Positions 23,216-32,342 of a DNA stretch of 64,000 nucleotides are shown here, one piece after another. Location: the NCBI GenBank assembly GCA_038277395.1, contig CM076192.1:133249570-133313569 (forward strand), in the 5' to 3' direction. Both the position numbers and the translations under genes were made by a program. The DNA comes from Dryocosmus kuriphilus. Taxonomy: Eukaryota > Arthropoda > Insecta > Hymenoptera > Cynipidae. A model generated the notes under the pieces. The model was not told the origin of the DNA, did no database searches, and saw only the letters and a program-made list of their open reading frames with translations. Position 1 is the first letter of the stretch. Every line of letters begins with the position of its first letter.

Positions 23216-25390
23216 AACATACGGAGTCAAATGAGCCACTCAATTTTCCCCGTAGTTATGCGCCTTTCATGATCGGTGTTTTTAGGAGACACATAAAAAA
23301 TTATTTGGAAGTTCTCGGAAAAAAAAAAAATTGTTGAATAAATTAATTAAGAATAAGGCAGTACTAAAAATTTAGGAGCTTGAGTCTATTATTTTCTGGT
23401 ATCTTTAAGTAAAAATTAATTGGTGAAAATGACGAATTATCTTATTTATGTAAAGTTTCTTGGGAAGCTTATTATCTAATAAGCTTTCACAATGTAACCA
23501 AGCTTTACCAATTAACTCCTAAATATTAATTCTTTTTTATTATATGGAAAGTTCGACTTCGGGCGGTACGAGCCAGTATTCTGGGGCTAGACCAGCCGCA
23601 ACTGTCATCAAAGAAACCTAACTTATTTTGTGTAGCGGCGACTGAGTTTCTTAATGTTTTGATTGTGCAATGTCTTGAATGGAAATAAAGGTGTACTGAA
23701 TTAAGTATGATTCGAAGGTATGTGTATATTTATTTTTAACAGAAAGGAAAGTTGCCCAACAGCCGCTGTTAACCATAATGTACCGCGAGCAACGTTGATG
23801 AGAAAAGTGGCCGCCAAGCTTCAAAGTTTGAATCTTAATGAGGATAACGAGCAAGAAAAACTTTTAAAAATGTGTGCAAGAAAAGTAAGTGCCAATAGGC
23901 AACTTATTAAAATTAAATGAATAAATATTATGGGTGTTGAATAATGCAAGTTCTAACCTCGAAAATCGATCTCTTTTTTTTTTATTTGGCGAATATTTTA
24001 AAAAGATTTTTGTTCGTTTTGCCTAGCATTTTTCAAACAAATGTATGGATTCAGAGCGAAAAAATCCAACGTTTTTAAAAAATTTGAAGTACTTGCTAAA
24101 TGAGACTGCTACTTTTATGTTACTTTCTTATCACTACAATTAGTATTATCTGTTTTAAAGCATATACAAGCTTTGTGAAATGTTAATGTGAAAAACAAAC
24201 TGTGATTTTCAATAGACACAAATTGATTATATTTTTGAGCTTAAGATATATTTAAGTTGTTACAGGACAGTACAAACCTACTAGCTGAAAATAAGGCTCT
24301 ATGCGATATTATCATTATAAAATTTAGTTTATAATATTTAAACAAACTACTATTAGAAAACGTGGCTTTATGTTATATTAATATTACAAAATATGCTTTA
24401 GAATATTTAAACATTGCTTATATTTTCGAGCTTAAGGTAGCATTTTAAATTGTCGCAAGACACTAGACGGTAGACAATAGTGGAACAAACTGTAGTTTCA
24501 AAAAAATCAAAAATTTACTACGTGTCTTACGTTTCTCTGGCAAAGCATTGAATAAAATACTTTTATGTACCCTAAGTCATGTTTCCTTTGCGTTTTCTGT
24601 GGTAAAAATAACCTTTATTTAGAAGACAAAATTAATAGAATATTTGACATATATTGAGCCAGAAAAAACTTTTATGAATAAATATTTAGGAATAATAAAA
24701 CTCGCTCATTTCGCCCCGAACCACGGGGCGGGATAAGCCAGGTACACAATTCTTAGTATCCACTTTTTAATCGTAATTAAAATTAACGCACAAAGGTTCA
24801 CAGAACGTAAATTTCCGCTTTCATAATGAAAAACTGTTATATATTGTAAATAATTCAAGGAATATATTAACTATCCTCATCTCGCCCCGATCTCCCCTAT
24901 TAGTGCCAGGTTGGCGTATTGACCGGAAAACAGGGAAAAACCGAGAAATAATCGGAAATTTCATTGATCGGGAAATGACCGAGAATTTAGTTTTTAAAGA
25001 CGTGAATACTATCAAAAAACAGGGGATTCGAATTTTTAAATAGTTTATACTTTACGTGAGAAAGTAAGTATATTTTTCTTTTAGATGTACATATATATTT
25101 GTTTAAAATATGAAATATTTTTATTTTAAGGTTATTTTAAATGTATTCTGTAATTTAATATGATTTGGTTTATTTAAAATAAATTTCTTTATTTATTATA
25201 AATACTTTGTGTCCAATGATTTGACATTTACTAATTTTCATTTGATTAAACGTCTTGCAACGATGCGGATTTTCACGGCAGTTGAAACGGTGTACGAGTA
25301 TTTACACTACTAAAGTATACAATTGAAATTTAAAAAAGCAAATATGACTAAAAAGCAATTTTGAATTAGTTATTTTATTGTTTTAATTTT
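23216..25390. other. AT-rich stretch with small repeat fragments
   Basis: This is mostly low-complexity AT-rich DNA. A CGCCCCG(AACCA)CGGGGCG hairpin lies at about 24712-24730. A fragment at about 24905-25000 (GACCGGAAAACAGGGAAAAA) resembles the element at 47149-49639. The possible exon is listed separately. Confidence 0.5.
23743..23920 (+). other. Possible exon or remnant of a pipsqueak-type HTH protein
   Basis: An AG after a pyrimidine-rich run (TTTATTTTTAACAG, ending 23742) precedes a frame that stops at 23920. It reads CPTAAVNHNVPRATLMRKV, which resembles the helix-turn-helix of pipsqueak/CENP-B-like proteins found in transposon-derived genes. The remainder is Lys/Asn-rich with no domain. 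There is no matching upstream exon that I can identify, so this may be a transposon fragment or chance. Confidence 0.3.
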
Positions 25391-25670
25391 TACATTCTCA
25401 TGTCAATGAGAAGTTATTAGTTTTACGTAAAAACTGACTTCCGCAAATTTCATGAAATCGCGACGTTTCGAGACCCCTGAATCTGAAAAAACCGGTTTTA
25501 CTTTGGTGTCTGTCTGTCGTCGTCGTTGTCTGTTAGCGCGATAACTTTGGAAGGAATTATTCGATTCTTTGCGCTTCGACAAACTTTTTTAAAGCCTAAA
25601 AGGAAAGGACTATTTCGATAATCAGCGTTTTCTGATCAACGGTTCTGGGTTTTATCTATCAAAAATGCTT
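25391..25670 (+). mobile_element. HINE element, copy 3 (5' fragment)
   Basis: This carries the TACATTCTCATG start, the GTCGTCGTTGTC microsatellite and the region up to TTTTATCTATCAAAAATG. It then ends at an A-run that abuts copy 4 in the opposite orientation. Confidence 0.8.
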
Positions 25671-25680
25671 TAAAAAAAAA

Positions 25681-26958
25681 AATCTGCCCGCTTCGCGGGC
25701 ACATTCTCCTCGCGCGCTTCGCGCGAAGTATGAGCGCGCCTAGGGTGCGCGTCTGTTGGCACTCGCGCTTCGTGCTCGACATTAAACTCGCGCTTCGCGC
25801 TCGATAGATTATTCACCCCGCGCTACGCGCTCGGTGTTTATGGATCGTATAAACCTTTAAGTTAAAAATTCCAAAAGAAATTATTTTACTTAAGGCTCTA
25901 TCGCCCTTAAGGAATACATTATCATCATGGCACTCGCGCTTCGCGCTCGATAATTACATTTTTTTAAAACACATTGTAGATTGGTAGAGTTTTTTAGTGA
26001 TTTTCCAAATTTTAACAATAGAGGATTTCGATTCTTAAAAGTAAAACGATGAGTCTTAACGAATAAATTTTGTAGCTCTTTCCAAGGTGAATAATTCTGC
26101 TTGTTAATATTTTCTCATATCTTGCACAGTTTTGCTGGAAAGTGGTTCTCTTTATATTTCATAATATATTTCACAAATAACTCCAAAACTACGCGTCTGA
26201 TCAAAAAAATGATGAAGAGCAAATTTGTAGCCTTTTTGAGGCGAACAACTTTGTTTACTATTATTTTTCCACATCTTCCATAGTTTGGCGGGAAATTTGA
26301 AATTTTTTATTTTTAATAACGTTTTATCGATTAAAACAAAAGCCGTGCATTTTGTCAAAAAATGGTTAAAAAAAAATTATAGATTGTTTTAAATTGAACA
26401 ACTTTGTTCTTTGTCACTTTTTTGTATCTTGAATATTTTGGCAGGAAACCAGAGTTCTTTAATTTTAATAGAGTTTTCTTGATTAAATCAAAAACCGTTC
26501 ATTTTTGCGAAAAACGGTTAAGACCAAATTTGTAGATTTTTCTAAGATGAACAATTTTACTTTCCTACATTTTTTTTGTATCTCTCATATTTTAGCCGGA
26601 AAATGGATTTTTTTATTTTGCGAAAACCGTTTTTGATGGATAAAAACATAACCGTTGGTCAAAAACCGCCGTTTAACAAACTTGTAGTTTCTTTTCAGCC
26701 CTTAAAGAAGTATACCAAAGCGCACTCCAATCCGATTAGTCCTTTGAAAGTTATCGTGGGAACAGACTCCGACAACGACAACAACGACGACAACAACGAC
26801 AACAACGACGACGACGACAACAACAACAGACAGACAGACAGACACCGTCGTAAAAACCGTTGTTTCGGATTCAGGAGGTCTCGAAACGTGGAGATTTCAT
26901 GAAATCCGCGAAAGTCAAATTTTGCATAAATCAAATACCTTCTCTGATGAGGATGTAA
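25681..26958 (-). mobile_element. HINE element, copy 4 (full length)
   Basis: The complete structure is present on the minus strand: AATCTGCCCGCTTCGCGGGC at the left, the GCGCGCTTCGCGCG block, about four core monomers, the GACAAC microsatellite (26768-26825) and GATGAGGATGTAA at the right. It continues directly into a free array of core monomers. Confidence 0.88.
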
Positions 26959-27693
26959 AAACATTCAATTTTTCGAACACACTATGCAAGATACGAAAAA
27001 AGTGTTGAGAAAAAACGCTGTTCATCTTAAAAATATCTATAAATTTGTTTTATAATATTCTTTTCATAAGACGCATAATTTTTGAGTTATTCGTGAAAAA
27101 TATTATTAAATATTAAAAAATCCTCTTTTCAGCAAAACTATGCGACATGCAAAAAAGATGTTAAGAAGCAAAGTTGTTTATCGCAAAAACATCTATAAAC
27201 TTTCGTTATAATGTTTTTTAATAAGAAGTATATTTTTTATTTAATTGTGAACAATATTATTAATAAAAATTAAGGATTCAATTTTCCCGCCGAACTATGC
27301 GAGATACAACAAAAATGTTTAAAAGCAATGATATTTATTTCAAAAAGGTCTGCAATTTTTTTTCTTACTTTTTTTCTTAGAACATATGTAGTTTTCGTTT
27401 TGTTCATGAAAAGTTTTATTCAAAATCAAGAACTAAGTTTTCCGGAGAAACTATACGAGATGCAAGAAAAATAAATGTTTAGCAAAAAAATTATTCACCT
27501 ATAAAAGGTCTACATATCTGCTTTAAACTATTCTTTTATAGAACGCATAGTTTTTGTTTTAATCTTCCAAAATATTATAAATAAAAATCAAGAATTTAAT
27601 TTTTCTGACAAGCTATGCGAGATGCGAAAGAATGTTGAGAAAAAAGGCATTTATTTTAAAATTATCTACAAATTTTCTTAAGACTATTTCTTT
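26959..27693 (+). repeat. Array of ~155-bp HINE-core monomers
   Basis: Five diverged units recur at about 26974, 27130, 27284, 27439 and 27603. Each has a phrase like CTATGCGAGATGCAAAAAA, then ATCTACAAATTTT, then a TTTTAATCGTGAAAAATATT block. They match the core monomers inside HINE copies but have no HINE ends. The 16.7-kb LTR element is inserted in the last unit, and the array resumes at 44429. Confidence 0.8.
27690..27693. repeat. Target-site duplication CTTT (left)
   Basis: The same four bases follow the other LTR at 44425-44428. A 4-bp duplication is typical of Gypsy integrases. Confidence 0.85.
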
Positions 27694-29145
27694 TGTTACG
27701 TCCCGAGTTAAGGCAAAAGTAGTATGGAAATGGAAAAGTAGAAGAGGCTTGTATCGCTGATTATTGTCAGGATGGTAAGTCCTGACCAATTATTTGTGTG
27801 AGATCGTTGTCACTTGTCAATCCTACGCGGATCGTGTAATTGTAAATAAGGGTAGTTCACAGTTTGTTATAGTTCAATATGTTTATTATGATAAAATAGA
27901 ATGAGAATATAGGTATAGAAAGGTGTACAGTTATTACTTAATGATTTACCTTTTACTTGAAAAGGGCAAGAGAGAGGTTGATTCGTCGCTTGCGTCTCTT
28001 TTCCGAATCGTCAACGACGAGAACGATTCACAGAGGTGGTTGATTGTTGTTGACCAATTGAAAGGAGTCAAAACTTATTGGTTTTGAAATTCGCTTTCCG
28101 ACAGAGCGATACACGAAACTATAACAAGATATCGAATCCACTCTTAAGTTCTTTACCGGACGTTTAACACTGCGGACTTTATCCAGTCGAGACTCTACTT
28201 TGACCCTTAGCCGAAGTCAAAGGGACTTATTTCACTGTTTGCAATTGACACTGAAGTTGTTTGTCCGATTTCCGAAGGACTACATTCACAAGATTAACTA
28301 CTTTAACTTGCTACCTGAGGTTTATTTAACGGAACGAAGAAACGACGTGTACAGAGTAACTGCTTGGAACGTAAGACATCGTTTCTTCGTTCAACGGGGG
28401 TTTTTATAGCAAATCCTTCCCTTAGTCCGCGGGGATTCTCACAAATCTGCATCAAGGCACGTACGGTTGCAAATCTGCATCAAAGCACGTACCGTTATGA
28501 AATCAGATACTTTCGACTGGATAAATAGTCCTTCTATGTTTCTATACTATCCCCATCATTCCTACTTCCTATGTTAGTCCCTGAATCCCTTATCGATCAA
28601 TCATCGGTTGATTATTGATCGATAATTGATTGATCATCAGTGGATTCGATTTATAATTTACCTCTTCTTTTGCCCTTTCAAATCTTACTTACATGATAAT
28701 TATTGATACTTCCATAGTGCTACTTATTCATTAATTTTTCTAGTCTTATTATTATTTATCTTAAAACTAAAATTATTCCTTTTGTCATTAAGCGCGATGG
28801 TACAATTTAAGCAAACCTAGTTTTCATGGTTGTCTTTAGAATGCTGACTTATCCACATTACCTAAGGTTTTCTCTGTGTGTGGTAATGCATTTTAATTTA
28901 GCTTGAGTTTACTTCTTTATCTTCTTACATGCTCATGAAACCTTGCTATGGTATATCAGTTCTAACCGGCTTTGTCTTTACTACCTTATCGACCACAGTA
29001 CACTTATCTTATGTAGACACATGCTCGAGTAGTCAGCTTTTAATCGAGCATTTATCATGGTAATGCGGTAAGTCAGATTCTCTATTATCATGCGTTACAT
29101 GTAAATTATAAAATTTCAAAAAAATGTTAATGTGGGGATGTAACA
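27694..29145 (-). repeat. 3' LTR of the young element
   Basis: The LTR starts TGTTACGTCCCGAG and ends GATGTAACA on the plus strand. It contains a minus-strand TATAAAAA at 28401-28408, a 28-bp tandem duplication (CAAATCTGCATCAA.GCACGTAC, about 28441-28497) and a palindromic cluster of ATTGATCGATAATTGATTGATC type at about 28597-28636. It lies directly beside the antisense gene, so it could also supply that gene's promoter. A 69-codon plus-strand frame inside it has no ATG start and no domain. Confidence 0.95.
28401..28408 (-). promoter_or_regulatory. TATA box in the 3' LTR
   Basis: TATAAAAA on the minus strand is followed by CCCCCGTTGAACGAAG. This is the likely core promoter copy; the active one for the sense genes is at 43680-43687. 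Confidence 0.6.
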
Positions 29146-29160
29146 GTCCTTCCTTTTTCG
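29146..29160 (-). promoter_or_regulatory. Polypurine tract
   Basis: On the minus strand the bases just before the 3' LTR read GAAAAAGGAAGGACT. They form the purine run that primes plus-strand DNA synthesis. Confidence 0.75.
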
Positions 29161-29350
29161 GAACATCAGCGTCCCGCTGAGTTTAATAATTTTCTTATCA
29201 AGGTAAAACGATTCAAGAATTCCTTATATATTACTATGTGCATTCTACACGGTTAATTCATCAAAGTTTAGTTTATTGTTTGTTCGCGAGTGAATATAGT
29301 GCTTAACTAAAGGACATTATTATTTCTACTTCTACTTGATTGAATTCTAA

Positions 29351-31084
29351 GTAAGTAATTGTGAACTTCTTTTCTTTGTGTCTTGTGTTTTGTCTAATTT
29401 AATGTTCGTGTTGTATAACCATAACAGAAAGAATTGCAGATGTTCCTCAGTCGACAAATTTTGCTGTGTAAGGTAGTTTACGGAGTGATATTACTCAGAG
29501 ATGCAGAGCTTCTGGAGACCTTTTTTCTTCAGTATAAAATAGCCATGGATAGCGACAGCTTCGACTCATCTTCCGACACGGTCCTATATATGAGGATTAC
29601 TGCAGACAACGGGGTTTGCCCATCTGCATGATCAAGGACTTCGTTGTGCCTGGTTATTCTGGTGAGTTGCGAATTCTCTTTTTGCTGATCTCTTTCTTTT
29701 CTAAGTGGTATATGAAGGGAGTGTTCATTAGGTTTCCTCAGTGTTAATTAACAACTCGTGATGGCATCGTCTTCCTCGTTTGATGAATTTCTAGAAGAAC
29801 TTTTAGGAGCATTCGGTGGTGAAGTTCGTCAAGGTTCTACGCGTGATTCTGTCAATTCAGAAGTTTTACCTAGTGTTATAAATGATACAGTTGTGCAGGA
29901 TTTTGACTTGTCTTTACTTGGTCCAGTAAATGAGTCCGTAGAGAGTGAATCCCTTCAAGTCGATAGCGTAAAATTAAGAATCTCTGACATAGAGGATTCG
30001 TTAGGGATTTACCAACTGACCTTTTGGAAAGTTCTTCCTTCGAGGGCCGTGGAAACAGTTGTATGCTTGTGTCGTGAGATTCTAGACTTTCCCGTATCTT
30101 CGTTTGATTTTAAACTGGTTCGTCGGTTAGATTTCCGTCGGAATGGTGTATTGATACGTGTATCTTCGTTAAGATTAAAAAAAGCAATTTTATCGAACGC
30201 CGAACAGTTCAAGATCAGAGGGTTCAATGTCGCCGTGGTTTAGTTCGTGTCAATTTAATTTTATTCTGATTGAGTTTTATGTTTTATTAAATTGTTTTCA
30301 TTTCTTCTTTCTTTCATAGGTGGAGTTCCTTCTGAGGCTCGGCCAAGTCGAATTACAGTGTCGGCCTTTTTCTCACGTTTAATTGCGCTAACTTCGGAAT
30401 TGGCACACTGGTCTTTATTATATAGTGAGAGCTTTGAAAGGATGTCGTCAGGTATAGCATCTGCCGCTAGTCCGTCTGCTGCGAGCGGAAAAGTCTCGAG
30501 GAGAGGTCGACGGCGACCTAGGAGGAACAATGCCTTGTCAGAGCCCAGGCACGCGGTGCTTGATCCGGCTCAGCTGATCGAGTGTCGCATGGCAAGGTTA
30601 AAAACCCTTCAGCAGACTCAACAGTTGTGCGATCTTGTTATGATGAATTTATCTGCAAGCAAGAATGTCAGCTCCCGGCCTTGCACTCACGTGCAAGGTG
30701 ATTCATCCATTTGTCTTGGGTAAGTCTTCCATCTGTTTCTTGTTATCATTTCTCATATCTGGATCCTTGTATTTTTCTTCCTTTATCTTATTTATTCTTG
30801 TCCCCTTTTTTTTTTTTTTCAGTCGAGAGGGAACGAGTTTTCGGTTTTGCTACTGTGGCCGTTTCCTCCGGATGAACTTTTCCAGGATAAGATGTAAGTG
30901 TGGAACAGAGCATCACGACTCAGAAGGTAACATTTTAATTTTATTTGTCCTATAGGTTTCAGGTTCAAAGTTCGGGCTTTCAGTTAATCAAAAAATTTTT
31001 TTTTTTCTTTGTCTTCTTTTAGTTCCCGCGATTGAGGAGGTTATTGTGATCGACTCTGATTGTGATGACTTCCAAAAAGATTAG
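29351..31084 (+). CDS. Antisense, multi-exon accessory gene inside the LTR element
   Basis: Exons inferred from splice signals are: up to 29350, 29428-29661, 30320-30719, 30823-30926 and 31023-31084 plus 3' UTR. All introns are GT-AG (donors GTAAGT, GTGAGT, GTAAGT, GTAACA; pyrimidine-rich acceptors) with lengths 77, 658, 103 and 96. From the ATG at 29628, phases 1, 2 and 1 match across the three coding junctions and give a 199-residue protein. It has an Arg-rich patch (SRRGRRRPRR, about residues 71-80, likely nuclear or RNA-binding). It also has paired CxC motifs (C154/C156 and C169/C171) before HH at 175-176, a possible metal site, and an acidic EEVIVIDSD tail like a SUMO-interaction motif. 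I recognise no family. The start is uncertain: a 63-codon upstream frame (29440-29631) overlaps the ATG as ATGA. Confidence 0.65.
29761..30243 (+). CDS. Second antisense ORF, within the 658-nt intron
   Basis: This is an intact 160-residue frame, ATG at 29761 (MASSSSFDEFLEELLGAF). The first 75 residues are acidic and Ser-rich. The C-terminal half has a folded-domain look (QLTFWKVLPSRAVETVVCLC, then RRNGVLIRVSSLRLKKAIL). The latter faintly resembles the RRM-like region of retroelement ORF1 proteins, but I do not assign it. It lies wholly within the intron between 29661 and 30320, so it would come from an alternatively spliced or unspliced transcript. An AG at 29740-29741 after a pyrimidine tract could make it the first coding exon of such an mRNA. 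Confidence 0.5.
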   Translation: MASSSSFDEFLEELLGAFGGEVRQGSTRDSVNSEVLPSVINDTVVQDFDLSLLGPVNESVESESLQVDSVKLRISDIEDSLGIYQLTFWKVLPSRAVETVVCLCREILDFPVSSFDFKLVRRLDFRRNGVLIRVSSLRLKKAILSNAEQFKIRGFNVAVV

Positions 31085-31263
31085 TGTGGTGATAATGTTG
31101 TGTCTTAGTGAGTTTTAATTATTACGTGTATTTTTTACTATTTTTTTTTTTTTTTTTATCTTTTTATATTTGTTCTAACAGTCTCTTTTATATTGTGACA
31201 TTAATTATTTGATAATTTAAATATATCTATATATATATATATATATATTCTTTGAAGAACGAA

Positions 31264-31346
31264 TCGGTGGACCACTGATACCGATATTTATTTACTTTTC
31301 ACTTCGTTCAATCCATTTACTCTTCCATCGGTATCATTGGTCCACA
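31264..31346. repeat. Inverted repeat downstream of antisense gene
   Basis: TCGGTGGACCACTGATACCG (31264-31283) pairs with ATCGGTATCATTGGTCCACA (31327-31346), with a loop of about 40 nt. It would form a hairpin in RNA of either strand, between the convergent genes. Confidence 0.75.
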
Positions 31347-31389
31347 TTTGTGATTCCTTTTATATAATGTTCCCTTTCTTAACTTAGCA

Positions 31390-31395
31390 AATAAA
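31390..31395 (+). terminator. Poly(A) signal for the antisense gene
   Basis: AATAAA lies about 305 nt after the antisense stop codon, in the correct orientation. Confidence 0.5.
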
Positions 31396-32277
31396 ATTCC
31401 AGGAATTCAAACATATTTTAACCTTTCAATTTTAAATTCCTTGAATTTTACTTTAATTACTATGATTTGATTTTTGAAAATTTGAATTTCATGACATTTG
31501 AACGTGTCCTTAAATCTTGAATATGATATGTACAATTGGTTAATCGCACCTTAAAATTCTTGATATTATTCTCTTATAGTTTGATTCAAATGTTTTCTGA
31601 AATTCAAACGATCAATCTCAATAGAAATATAAATCATTTTTTTTTTTTTTTTTGTTTCGTTGCCTTCTGCTACTGTGGTTTTCCTCTTCTCCATCTTGTC
31701 GGTTAGGCTTATCTCGTTGCGTGGCCATGATTGTATTTCGTGCAGATATGTAATACAATCATACATGGGAGGTGTATTCAGTGCGTGGCGATGATGGCTG
31801 TCAGTAGGTATGGATGTTTTTAGTCAGACGTCCCGTCAAGATGTCTTGTTGAGTGCAGCTCTTTGGTTTATTGGTGTTTCAGTGAAATAATTTGAAAAAT
31901 TTTGTTTTGCCCTTCCTCCCCCCTTAAGAATTTCATCGTCCTCGATAAATCTAAGTGATTTTTAGGCAATATGGATGTTATTTTCCGACACTCGTTTTTT
32001 ATTTAGTTTTATGCGTTCAGGTGTGGTCTGCTTGACTGCGTGCATGCTATAGTTTCCTCGTCTCCATTATGCCGGCTTCTTATCTCCACGCTGATGTGTG
32101 TGTGGTCTTGCCGTGGGCGTTGTGTTAGTAGCGGCCATAATTGTATTTAGTCCAATGGCACGTGGTGTGTTGGTGTCTAGTTTCTTCGCAGGTGTGGTCT
32201 CGGTGGATTTAATTTCTTTATCGTTGAGCGACCATGCTGGTTTAATGATGGCTGCGTTGCGAAAATAAATTTAGAAA

Positions 32278-32283
32278 TTTATT
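32278..32283 (-). terminator. Poly(A) signal after env
   Basis: AATAAA on the minus strand lies about 60 nt beyond the env stop. It could end subgenomic messages, but genomic RNA must read through it to the 3' LTR. Confidence 0.4.
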
Positions 32284-32342
32284 CTTTCTATCCCCTCCTT
32301 TCTTAAAGGTTTTTATCGTCCTCGATAAAATGTGGGTGTGTC

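Larger units (their letters stand above)
31085..32342. other. Intergenic region between convergent antisense gene and env
   Basis: It holds the 3' end of the antisense gene (AATAAA at 31390-31395), a (TA)n run near 31224-31248 and an inverted repeat. There are two imperfect direct repeats containing ATCGTCCTCGATAAA (about 31907-31985 and 32288-32358). The right-hand repeat runs into the end of env. A minus-strand AATAAA lies at 32278-32283. No protein-coding frame is convincing. Confidence 0.6.

Noticed and set aside
22826..23337. Overlapping frames of 61-137 codons on both strands
   Set aside because: Artefacts of the CACGTG minisatellite, which lacks stops in several frames.
24700..24740. 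CGCCCCG-CGGGGCG hairpin as a terminator or riboswitch
   Set aside because: It is an isolated short inverted repeat in eukaryotic DNA with no neighbouring gene.
28200..28409. 69-codon frame present identically in both LTRs
   Set aside because: It has no ATG start, no domain, and lies within LTR regulatory sequence; its duplication follows from LTR identity.
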